21,822 nucleotides of DNA from an uncultured Phenylobacterium sp. (GTDB lineage: Bacteria > Pseudomonadota > Alphaproteobacteria > Caulobacterales > Caulobacteraceae), in the NCBI GenBank assembly GCA_945952175.1, contig CAMFHW010000007.1:1-21822 (forward strand), read 5' to 3'. Each line of letters starts with the position of its first letter. Positions within the stretch are counted from its first letter, which is position 1. Under the pieces are notes generated by a model. It was not told where the DNA came from, made no database searches, and saw nothing but the letters and a program-made list of their open reading frames with translations. The position numbers and the translations under genes were made by a program. Below are positions 13,183-21,822 of this stretch, piece by piece.

Positions 13183-14343
13183 ATGTCACGCCTCGCGCGC
13201 CTTCGCCGATCGCTCGAAGATCTGTTTCCTGAGCGCCACCTCTACGTCCGCACCGCGGGCGAGATGCGCGGCTTCGTCCTGACCACTGAAAAGCAGCTGA
13301 TGGCCGCCGCCGGCGTGGCCGCGGTGGCGCTGTGGATGGGCGTTTCGACGGCGGCCATGGTGGTCGACCTGATCAGCGCCTCGGGCAGCGACCGCGAGCT
13401 GGCGCGCATGCAGGCCAAGTCGGAGCGCCTGGTCGCCGACCGGGAGGCGCGGCTGAACAGCGCCGTCGCCCAGCTCAACGCCGCCAACGGATCGTCCGCC
13501 GGCCTGGCCGACACGGTGGAGAAGCGCCACGCGGCGCTGGCCATGCTGCTGACCGACATCAAGGGCGCGCCGGGCGCGGCCGACGCCCTGGCGCCGGCGC
13601 TGAAGCCGGCCAGCCACGCCAGCGCCGCCATGACCCCCGCGCGCCGCATCGAACTGGTCGAGGCCAGCCAGGAGCGGCTGATCGACGCCGCCGACAACTT
13701 CGCCAAGGGCCGCGCCGACCGCCTGCGGCTGGCCTTCCGGCTGGCGGGCCTGACCCCCTCCTCCTTCCTGCCCAAGGGCCAGGCCCTGGGCGGGCCGCTG
13801 ATCGAGGCCAAGGACCCGCGCGCGCTCGCCGCCGTGCTCGACGTGGACGAGGGCTTCGCCGAGCGCATCCAGCGCGCCGCCACCAGCCTTTCCGAGGCCA
13901 AGGCCCTGTCCGACGCGGCCACCAAGCTGCCCTTCGCCAAGCCGACCTCGGACATCGACAAGTCCAGCGGGTTCGGCGTGCGCTTCGATCCGTTCACCGG
14001 CCGGCCGGCCTTCCATTCGGGCCTGGATTTCGTCGGCGGCTTCGGCTCGCCGATCTATTCGACCGCGCCCGGCGTCGTGTCGTTCACCGGCGTGCGCTCG
14101 GGCTATGGCAACACCATCGAGATCGACCACGGGGCCGGCTTCAAGACCCGCTACGCCCACCTGTCGGCCATCGGCGTCAGCGTCGGCCAGAAGGTGGCGG
14201 TGGGCCAGCGGATCGGCGCGCTGGGCAATACGGGCCGCTCGACCGGCCCGCATCTGCATTATGAGGTCTGGGTCAATGGGCGCGCCCAGAACCCGGACCG
14301 TTTCGTGAGGGCGGGCGACTATGTTCAGCAAGCGGACGACTAA
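13183..14343 (+). CDS. Membrane-anchored M23 (LytM) peptidoglycan endopeptidase
   Basis: A 386-residue protein. A basic cytoplasmic head (RLARLRRSLEDLF) is followed by one membrane helix at about 40-63, a charged, probably coiled-coil stalk at about 68-120, a helical linker and a C-terminal LytM domain from about 262. Zinc and catalytic residues are complete: His278 and Asp282 in HSGLDFVG, His326 in RYAHLS, and His357/His359 in HLHYE. It should cut peptide cross-links in the periplasm. The ATG at 13183 is preferred; an in-frame GTG at 13177 is possible. The gene overlaps the bactofilin gene by 23 bp. The same pairing occurs in other alphaproteobacteria, where the bactofilin positions the peptidase (LmdC-BacA in Hyphomonas), so a role in local cell-wall remodelling or stalk and shape control is likely. 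Confidence 0.93.
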   Translation: MSRLARLRRSLEDLFPERHLYVRTAGEMRGFVLTTEKQLMAAAGVAAVALWMGVSTAAMVVDLISASGSDRELARMQAKSERLVADREARLNSAVAQLNAANGSSAGLADTVEKRHAALAMLLTDIKGAPGAADALAPALKPASHASAAMTPARRIELVEASQERLIDAADNFAKGRADRLRLAFRLAGLTPSSFLPKGQALGGPLIEAKDPRALAAVLDVDEGFAERIQRAATSLSEAKALSDAATKLPFAKPTSDIDKSSGFGVRFDPFTGRPAFHSGLDFVGGFGSPIYSTAPGVVSFTGVRSGYGNTIEIDHGAGFKTRYAHLSAIGVSVGQKVAVGQRIGALGNTGRSTGPHLHYEVWVNGRAQNPDRFVRAGDYVQQADD

Positions 14344-14785
14344 ACTCCCAGAGATCACTGAGGCCGAGATCGCGGCCGTGGGCCTGGGCGCCGAGGCGCC
14401 GCGGACCAGGCTTCGGGCGGCGTCGCTGCTGTCGGCGGACCTGACCGTCGAGGGCAATGTCACCAGCGAGGGCGAGGTCCAGATCGACGGCACGGTGCGT
14501 GGCGACGTGCGCGTCTCACGCCTGACCATCGGCGAGACCGGTCATGTCGAGGGCCAGGTGTTCTGCGACACCGTCGAGGTGCGCGGCCGGGTGATCGGCA
14601 GCCTGACCGCCAAGCAGGTTCGGCTGTTCGGCACGGCCTATGTCGACGGCGACGTGACCCACGAGCAGCTCGCCATCGAGACCGGCGCCTTCTTCCAGGG
14701 CCGCAGCCTGAAGTTCCAGCGGCCGGCCCCGGCGCTGGAGGTGGTGACGGTCAGCGAGGAGCCGGCGGCCGCCAAGGCGGTCTGA
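14321..14785 (+). CDS. bacA: Bactofilin, BacA-like cytoskeletal protein
   Basis: A 154-residue bactofilin. The N-terminus MFSKRTTKLP resembles the short membrane-targeting peptide of Caulobacter BacA (MFSK...). The bactofilin core, about residues 36-133, is made of short repeated beta-strand turns (LTVEGNVTSEGEVQIDGTVR, GDVRVSRLTIGE, GHVEGQVFCD, VRGRVIGSL, LFGTAYVDGD), which form a right-handed beta-helix that polymerises without nucleotides. A flexible Pro/Ala/Glu-rich tail follows. The ATG lies inside the last codons of the M23 peptidase gene, with the G-rich GAGGGCGGG upstream acting as ribosome site. The overlap suggests coupled production of scaffold and enzyme. BacA in Caulobacter also recruits the peptidoglycan synthase PbpC to the stalk pole. 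Confidence 0.93.
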   Translation: MFSKRTTKLPEITEAEIAAVGLGAEAPRTRLRAASLLSADLTVEGNVTSEGEVQIDGTVRGDVRVSRLTIGETGHVEGQVFCDTVEVRGRVIGSLTAKQVRLFGTAYVDGDVTHEQLAIETGAFFQGRSLKFQRPAPALEVVTVSEEPAAAKAV

Positions 14786-14851
14786 CATCGATCCACGGTT
14801 GCAGGGCGCGGCCTCTTGTGTAGCCTCGGCTATCCAAGGGAGGGCTGATCC

Positions 14852-15259
14852 ATGGAATTGATGCTGCAACCGTTGCGCAAGTACGCCGACTTCCAGGGGC
14901 GCGCGCGTCGGCAAGAATACTGGCTGTTCGTCCTCGGCGTGTTCGTCGCCGAAGTTGTCGCGAGCGTGATCATCGACCTGGCGGGCGGCGGCGCAGGGAA
15001 TTTTTCCTTCGTCTCAGGGGTGCTGGCGATCCTGTTCGGCGTCGCCCTGCTGGGCGTGATCGTCCCTTCGATCGCCGTGGCGTTCCGCCGGCTTCACGAC
15101 ACCAATCGCTCGGCGTGGTGGCTGTTGATCGCCTTCCTGCCGCTCATCGGCAGCGTCGTCCTGCTGATCTTCTACTGCTTGGACGGCACGCCTGGTCCGA
15201 ACCGCTTCGGGCAGGACCCCAAGGGACGCAATCTCACCGACGCCTCGGTGTTCACCTGA
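14852..15259 (+). CDS. DUF805 family small membrane protein
   Basis: A 135-residue integral membrane protein. Family hallmarks are PLRKYADFQGRARRQEYWLF at the start, AFRRLHDTNRSAWWLL in the middle and a C-terminal GTPGPNRFGQDPKG after the last helix. Four hydrophobic segments are visible at about 22-42, 52-76, 87-97 and 99-110, the last two close together. AGGGAGGG upstream of the ATG is a strong ribosome site. Its function is unknown across the family, and the sequence shows no catalytic motif. It lies 66 bp after the bactofilin gene on the same strand and converges with prfB after 16 bp. Confidence 0.92.
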   Translation: MELMLQPLRKYADFQGRARRQEYWLFVLGVFVAEVVASVIIDLAGGGAGNFSFVSGVLAILFGVALLGVIVPSIAVAFRRLHDTNRSAWWLLIAFLPLIGSVVLLIFYCLDGTPGPNRFGQDPKGRNLTDASVFT

Positions 15260-15264
15260 GGCGC

Positions 15265-15284
15265 GACGGGTGCCCCTACCCGTC
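15265..15284. terminator. Hairpin at the convergent ends of the DUF805 gene and prfB
   Basis: GACGGGT (15265-15271) and ACCCGTC (15278-15284) form a perfect 7-bp stem around GCCCCT. It covers the prfB stop codon and lies 5 nt past the DUF805 stop. There is no T-run on either side, so it is at best a weak two-way terminator or an RNA 3'-end stabiliser. Confidence 0.35.
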
Positions 15285-16389
15285 CCGCGTCACCCCTACG
15301 CGCTGGGCAAGGCTCGCGCCCATGAAGGCGTCGAGGTCGCCGTCGAGAACGCCCTGGGTGTCCGAGGTCTCGACCTCGGTGCGCAGGTCCTTGACCATCT
15401 GATAGGGCTGCAGGACGTAGCTGCGGATCTGGTGGCCCCAGCCGATGTCGGTCTTCTGGTCGTTCAGCGCCTGGGCCTCGGCCTCCCGCTTCTGCAGCTC
15501 CACCTCGTAGAGCCGCGCGCGCAGCATCTTCCAGGCCTCGTCGCGGTTCTGGTGCTGCGAGCGGCCGGCCTGGCAGGCCACCACCACGCCCGTGGGGATG
15601 TGGGTCAGGCGCACGGCGCTATCGGTCTTGTTGATGTGCTGACCGCCCGCGCCGGAGGCCCGATAGGTGTCGGTGCGCACGTCGGACGGATTGATGTCGA
15701 TGACGATGGCGTCGTCGACCACCGGATAGACCCAGACCGAGGCGAAGCTGGTGTGGCGCTTGGCGGCGGCGTCGAAGGGCGAGATCCGCACTAGGCGGTG
15801 TACGCCGGCCTCGGTCTTCAGCCAGCCATAGGCGTTGGCGCCCTTGACCTGCAGCGTCACCGACTTGATGCCCGCCTGTTCGCCGGAGGTCTCTTCCAGG
15901 AAGTCGACGCTCATGCCGTGCTGCTGGGCCCAGCGGGTGTACATGCGCATCAGCATGCCCGCCCAGTCGTTGGATTCGGTGCCGCCGGCGCCGGAATTGA
16001 TTTCCAGGAAGGCGTCGTTGCCGTCGGCCTCGCCGCTCAGCAGGGCCTCGAGTTCGGCGCGGGCGGCGCGTTCCTTGATCGCCTTGAGCTGGCCGCGGGC
16101 CTCATCGAGGCTGGCCTCGTCGCCCTCTTCGTCGGCGAGTTCGGCATAGCCGATGGCGTCCGCCAGATCGCGCTCGATCGAGCGCACGGCCTCGACGCTG
16201 GACGCCAGCTTGGCGCGTTCGCGGGTGATGGCCTGGGCGGCGGTGGGATCGTCCCAGAGGGTCGGGTCTTCGACCCGGGCGTTCAGCTCATCGAGCTTTC
16301 GGAGCGCAGGTTCCCAGTCAAAGACGCCTCCTGAGCAGTTCAATCGACTGCTCGATGTCGGCCTTGGCGGCCTCGACATCCAATCTCAT
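15276..16389 (-). CDS. prfB: Peptide chain release factor 2, with programmed +1 frameshift
   Basis: RF2 releases finished proteins at UGA and UAA. Translation starts at the ATG at 16389 (GGGAG upstream) and reads 23 codons (MRLDVEAAKADIEQSIELLR, then RRL) to an in-frame TGA at 16320-16318. A +1 shift at CTT-T then continues with GAC at 16319-16317 as DWEPALRKL. The joined product is 370 residues. SPF at about 203-205 is the RF2 stop-codon reading tripeptide, and GGQ at about 248-250 is the peptidyl-tRNA hydrolysis motif. The frameshift makes RF2 control its own level: when RF2 is scarce, the UGA is slow and shifting rises. A call that starts at 16379 in the second frame would misstate the N-terminus. 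The gene lies 46 bp behind mrcA on the same strand. Confidence 0.97.
16317..16332 (-). other. prfB programmed +1 frameshift signal
   Basis: Read leftward, AGGAGG (16332-16327), CGT, CTT (16323-16321), TGA (16320-16318) and C form the standard RF2 recoding site: an internal Shine-Dalgarno sequence 3 nt before the slippery CUU, then a UGA in its weak UGAC context. Confidence 0.95.
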
Positions 16390-16435
16390 GGGAATCTCCC
16401 GGAAAAATCAGAGGCGGGCCAGTACCCCGGCCGGC

Positions 16436-18820
<2,385 letters not shown>

Positions 18821-18940
18821 GACAGACAGACCTCCGCGGGCGCCGGCTCCCGCAAAGCTCTTCGTCTAAGGTGCGTTTCGGCAAAGGGGAAGCCGGATTT
18901 GGGCGCCCGTGCGCGACACACCGCCCGGGACGCCCGTCCG

Positions 18941-19573
18941 CTAGGACGCGGCGAAATAGCTCCGATACCAATCGCTCTCATGGTGATCGATCCGCTCGCC
19001 ACGCGCCTCGCGCGCCGGGTCGAGCTTGCACAGGATAAGGTCCAGCGTGCGCAGGTCGCGTTGGCACATCACCGGAAAGCCGGCCTCGACCAAGGCCGCC
19101 GCGGCGACGCCCCGCGCCGCCTGATAGACGCCCTGCGCACGGGCTCCGCGGTAGATCACCTGTGATCCGCAGGCGCCGCTGATGTCCATCAAGATCGCGA
19201 GATCGACGGCTGAGGCCCTCGCCTGCGCCACCATCGCCCGCGCCCCTGCGATCATGCCCTCTGTCCAGTCCTCGCCCGACGCCGTTCGCACACGGGCGCG
19301 CCCCGCCAGCACATCGTGGCCATCCCCGCCATGGATGTCACAGAGCGCACGCGGCGTGCCGAACGAGAAGTTCTCGGGACAGAAGCTGACAGCGGCGACA
19401 TTGTCGCGGCCGACAAGCCTGCCGATCTGTGGGTGAGAGCCATAGCTGGAGCCGTCATAGCCGACGCTCATGCCGGCCAGGCAACCGCTCAACAGGATGC
19501 GGAGCGGCCGCTCCGGCGTGAAGGCCGGCCAGGATGCGATCAGTTCCGGCGATGGCAGCGGCTGTGGTCGCAT
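18941..19573 (-). CDS. DUF523 family protein
   Basis: A 210-residue soluble protein of the DUF523 family, function unknown. Family blocks are LLSGCLAGMSVGYDG at 28-41, SFCPEN at 63-68 and DISGACGSQVIYRG at 130-143. It has six Cys (31, 65, 78, 135, 170, 182); those at 31, 65 and 135 lie in conserved motifs and could bind a metal or an Fe-S cluster, which is inference. The ATG at 19573 is preferred to an adjacent upstream TTG. Codons ending in A or T (CGA, CCA, TTG, GGT, TCT, CTT, TGT) are clearly more frequent than in mrcA or amiC, so it may be a later insertion into this conserved block. It lies 95 bp after amiC and 120 bp before mrcA on the same strand. Confidence 0.85.
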   Translation of the reverse strand: MRPQPLPSPELIASWPAFTPERPLRILLSGCLAGMSVGYDGSSYGSHPQIGRLVGRDNVAAVSFCPENFSFGTPRALCDIHGGDGHDVLAGRARVRTASGEDWTEGMIAGARAMVAQARASAVDLAILMDISGACGSQVIYRGARAQGVYQAARGVAAAALVEAGFPVMCQRDLRTLDLILCKLDPAREARGERIDHHESDWYRSYFAAS

Positions 19574-19668
19574 CAATTGGGCCCCGACGAGGGAGCCAGC
19601 GTCGCCAAACCCCGCGCGGGCGGCAAGCGACTATTCCGCCGGGCCCTTGTGAGCGCTGGTCACGAGGC

Positions 19669-20919
19669 TCAGCGCGAGGCGAGCCGGGTTTGCTGGGCGA
19701 AGTAGGCGTCGATGGAGTCGCCCACCGCCGACATCAGCCGGCCGCGGCCGCCCGGATCGCCCAGGATGGCCTCGTCCTCGGGGCTGGTGATGAAGCCCAT
19801 CTCCAGCAGGACGGCCGGAACGTCGGGCGCGAGCAGAACGGCGAGACCGGCCTCGCGATGGCTGCGGCGCAGCAGGGTCTGGTGCTCCGACACCCGGTCC
19901 AGCAGCATTTCGGCGAAGGTCGCCGAGCGGTTCTTGGTGGCGCGCTGGGTCAGGTCGAACAGGATGCCCGAGACGCCGCGGTCGCCGTCGGCGCTGGCCT
20001 TCATGAACCAGTCGTCTTTGGTCACCAGCTTGGCCGAGCGCCCGACGGCGCGGTCGGCGAGCGTATAGACCGAGGCGCCGCGGGTGTTCACGTCGGGGCC
20101 GGAGTCGGCGTGCAGGGAGATGAACAGGTCGGCGTCGGCGCGACGGGCGATCTGCACCCGCACGTCGAGCGGCACATAGACGTCGGAATCGCGCGTCATC
20201 ACCACCTGGTAGCGGCCCGATCGTTCCAGGCGGGCCTTGAGCGCGCGGGCGGCGGCCAGGGTGACGTCCTTCTCGACCCCGGCGGCCCCTTGGGCGCCCG
20301 GATCCTTGCCGCCATGGCCGGCGTCGATGACGATGATCTTCTTGAGCGCCAGCGGCGGCGCGGGCTTGGGCGCCGGGGCGGAGATGAAGGTGACCGGCGG
20401 CTTCACGGCCGCGATCTGCGGAACCGGGGCGGCGATCGACGGCGCCGCGGGGGCCGCCGCGCTGGAGGCCAGGTCGATCACGTAGCGGTAGTTGGCGACG
20501 CCGTCGGCCGGCGGCAGCAGGAAGCGCCGCTTGATCACCGCATTCCTGGAAAGCTCGATATTGAGGCGGGCGCCCGTGGCGCCGCGCTCGACGGTCCAGG
20601 CGCGGACCAACCCCTGCCCCGCGCCCTGCAGCCCGGCGTCGACATTGACGCCCGGCAGGCTCACCACCACATGGCGGTCGGCGGCGCCGTCGGAGGCGAC
20701 CTTGGCGCTGGCGGCCCGATCGAGGTCGATGACAAGGCGGGTTTCGGCCTGGTCACCGCCCAGACGGACTCGCAGCACGCCGCCGCCGGCGGCCGCAGCC
20801 TGGCTGGCGGCGACGCCGCCCAGGATACCGACACCGGCGACGATCATCGCCAGCCTGCGCCATCCACCCTTGCCGAAAACGCCGCCCAGGTTCGCCAAAA
20901 CCTTAGCCCCACCGCACAC
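19669..20919 (-). CDS. amiC: N-acetylmuramoyl-L-alanine amidase, AmiC type (AMIN plus Amidase_3)
   Basis: A 416-residue periplasmic amidase that cuts the bond between MurNAc and the stem peptide, mainly to separate daughter cells. A signal sequence (KGGWRRLAMIVAGVGILGG, cleavage near AAAA-G at about 44) is followed by an AMIN targeting domain at about 48-150, a Pro/Ala linker and the Amidase_3 domain from about 193. Zinc site and catalysis: His202 (DAGHGGKDPG), Glu216, His270 (SLHAD) and Glu373 (LLEMGF). The start is uncertain: GTG at 20919 or TTG at 20898 (AAGG just upstream); a start at Met25 would lose the basic part of the signal peptide. It is divergent from rne and heads a leftward block with the DUF523 gene, mrcA and prfB. 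Confidence 0.93.
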   Translation of the reverse strand: MCGGAKVLANLGGVFGKGGWRRLAMIVAGVGILGGVAASQAAAAGGGVLRVRLGGDQAETRLVIDLDRAASAKVASDGAADRHVVVSLPGVNVDAGLQGAGQGLVRAWTVERGATGARLNIELSRNAVIKRRFLLPPADGVANYRYVIDLASSAAAPAAPSIAAPVPQIAAVKPPVTFISAPAPKPAPPLALKKIIVIDAGHGGKDPGAQGAAGVEKDVTLAAARALKARLERSGRYQVVMTRDSDVYVPLDVRVQIARRADADLFISLHADSGPDVNTRGASVYTLADRAVGRSAKLVTKDDWFMKASADGDRGVSGILFDLTQRATKNRSATFAEMLLDRVSEHQTLLRRSHREAGLAVLLAPDVPAVLLEMGFITSPEDEAILGDPGGRGRLMSAVGDSIDAYFAQQTRLASR

Positions 20920-20940
20920 TTAGTTCGTTGCACTCAAGCC

Positions 20941-20967
20941 CCATATACGCCGAAAGGCGGTAGACAA
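20941..20967 (-). promoter_or_regulatory. Candidate amiC promoter
   Basis: Read leftward, TTGTCTA (20967-20961), 12 nt and GTATATGG (20948-20941) resemble the compact promoter form reported for Caulobacter. The start site would fall about 15 nt before the GTG start. A small hairpin (CGCC-GAAA-GGCG) sits in the spacer. Weak evidence. Confidence 0.25.
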
Positions 20968-21264
20968 ACTGTTAAGGACGTCGCTTAACCCCGCGCCGCT
21001 TTCCTTTTCACCTCCACTCTTGCTAATGTCCGCCCGCGCTGGTTCGCCCTGGCCTTGCCTCTGCGGCGTCCGCGCAAAGAGCCCGCGTCGGCTTCGACCG
21101 AATCCTCGGCCACGACGCACCATCCGATCCGCGCCTGTTCCAGACGCGCCTGGGAAACACACTATGGGCAGCGCTGCTCACGCCAATTTCCGGCCAGTCG
21201 CCCGCGTCATCGACGCGAACGGCGACCGCGTGCGCGCCCTCCTGACAAACCGGCTGCGCCCGAA

Positions 21265-21278
21265 CCGCGAGTTCGCGG
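21265..21278 (+). promoter_or_regulatory. Stem-loop just upstream of the rne ribosome site
   Basis: CCGCG (21265-21269) and CGCGG (21274-21278) pair around AGTT. Flanking bases can extend the stem (GGC..GCG with CGC..GCC). The rne Shine-Dalgarno GGAG starts at 21287, 9 nt further on. RNase E binds its own leader to control its level in enterobacteria; a like role here is inference. Confidence 0.35.
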
Positions 21279-21296
21279 CGCGCCACGGAGACTTAA

Positions 21297-21822
21297 ATGC
21301 CGAAGAAGATGCTTATCGACGCCGCACACGCCGAAGAGACGCGTGTGGTGGTGGTCGACGGGACTCGCGTTGAAGAGTTCGATTTCGAGAGCCAGAACCG
21401 CAAACAGCTCAGAGGGAACATCTATCTCGCCAAGGTGACGCGCGTTGAGCCGTCGCTGCAGGCAGCCTTCATCGAGTACGGCGGCAATCGCCACGGCTTC
21501 CTGGCCTTCAACGAAATCCACCCGGACTACTACCAGATCCCGGTCGCCGACCGCGAAGCCCTGCTGCGCGAAGAGGCCGAGGAGGATGACGAGCATCCCG
21601 AACCCCGCGCCCGCTCCAACGGCGGCGGCGAGGACGAGGATGAGGACGACGTCGCCGTCGGCGGCGACGACGAAGACGACGTCATGGAAGAAGAGGTCGC
21701 CCGGCGTCGCCGGCGGCTGATGCGTCGCTACAAGATCCAGGAAGTGATCCGCCGCCGGCAGATCATGCTGGTCCAGGTCGTCAAGGAAGAGCGCGGCAAC
21801 AAGGGCGCGGCGCTCACCACCT
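21297..21822 (+). CDS. rne: Ribonuclease E, N-terminal part (runs off right edge)
   Basis: The first 175 residues of RNase E, the endonuclease that starts mRNA decay and processes rRNA and tRNA, and scaffolds the degradosome. MPKKMLIDAAHAEETRVVVV is the typical start. The S1 RNA-binding domain begins near residue 38 (GNIYLAKVTRVEPSLQAAFI, YGGNRHGFLAF, EIHPDYYQIP). Instead of continuing, it is interrupted by an acidic, low-complexity insert at about 90-136 (EEDDEH, GEDEDEDD, GDDEDD) and then an Arg-rich stretch (RRRRRLMRRYKIQEVIRRRQ), after which S1 resumes with IMLVQVVKEERGNKGAALTT. Such acidic inserts are known in alphaproteobacterial RNase E. GGAG 6 nt before the ATG fixes the start. Catalytic Asp residues lie outside the window. 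Confidence 0.95.
   Translation, partial: MPKKMLIDAAHAEETRVVVVDGTRVEEFDFESQNRKQLRGNIYLAKVTRVEPSLQAAFIEYGGNRHGFLAFNEIHPDYYQIPVADREALLREEAEEDDEHPEPRARSNGGGEDEDEDDVAVGGDDEDDVMEEEVARRRRRLMRRYKIQEVIRRRQIMLVQVVKEERGNKGAALTT

Larger units (their letters stand above)
20920..21296. other. 377-bp divergent regulatory gap between amiC and rne
   Basis: No convincing gene lies here. It should contain the promoters of amiC (leftward) and rne (rightward) and a long rne leader. A GAATC (GANTC type) site is at 21100-21104. TTGCTAAT at about 21020 could hold an rne -10 box, but no clear -35 box precedes it. A stem TTCCAG/CTGGGAA (21138-21156) and a hairpin next to the rne ribosome site are visible. An ORF from the ATG at 21164 runs across the rne start in another frame. 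Confidence 0.6.

Noticed and set aside
21164..21373. 70-codon ORF overlapping the rne start
   Set aside because: No good ribosome site and no recognisable protein; it crosses well-supported rne coding sequence.

Overview
The window looks like a piece of a high-GC alphaproteobacterial chromosome, most likely Caulobacterales (Caulobacter/Phenylobacterium type). The reasons are the strong G/C bias at third codon positions, a TonB-dependent receptor with a cargo-type catabolic cluster, paired GANTC (CcrM-type) sites, and a right half (M23 peptidase, bactofilin, DUF805, prfB, mrcA, amidase, rne) that resembles the bacA-to-rne neighbourhood of Caulobacter as I remember it. The species cannot be fixed from sequence alone. 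I see no tRNA, rRNA, CRISPR array, insertion sequence or phage gene.

Region 1 (1-1203): the start of a DUF885 hydrolase gene leaves the window on the left. Divergent from it is a small exported PEPxxWA-CTERM protein with a clear intrinsic terminator.

Region 2 (1223-8183): a catabolic island made of two divergent arms that start only 36 bp apart. The leftward arm encodes a Gfo/Idh/MocA oxidoreductase, an ExuT-like MFS transporter and a TonB-dependent receptor. The rightward arm encodes an aldo/keto reductase translationally coupled to an SsuD-like FMN monooxygenase. SsuD-like monooxygenase plus aldo/keto reductase is the core of the oxidative sulfoquinovose (sulfo-SMO) pathway, so a sulfosugar locus is a reasonable hypothesis.

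Region 3 (8184-11043): a leftward, tightly overlapping operon anmK - DOMON-like protein - DUF1343/NamZ, which points to recycling of cell-wall MurNAc.

Region 4 (11049-13037): tyrS and bcp. The tyrS leader holds what I consider the most interesting object here: a 15-codon ORF with tandem Tyr codons, probably leaderless, ending inside the first of a set of mutually exclusive RNA hairpins. This is the layout of a ribosome-mediated attenuator.

Region 5 (13122-15259): a membrane-anchored LytM peptidase overlapping a bactofilin gene, then a DUF805 membrane protein. Region 6 (15276-20919, leftward): amiC-type amidase, DUF523 protein, PBP1A (mrcA) and prfB with its programmed +1 frameshift. Region 7: a 377-bp regulatory gap and the start of rne. 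Regions 3, 5 and 6 together are rich in peptidoglycan synthesis, remodelling and recycling functions.
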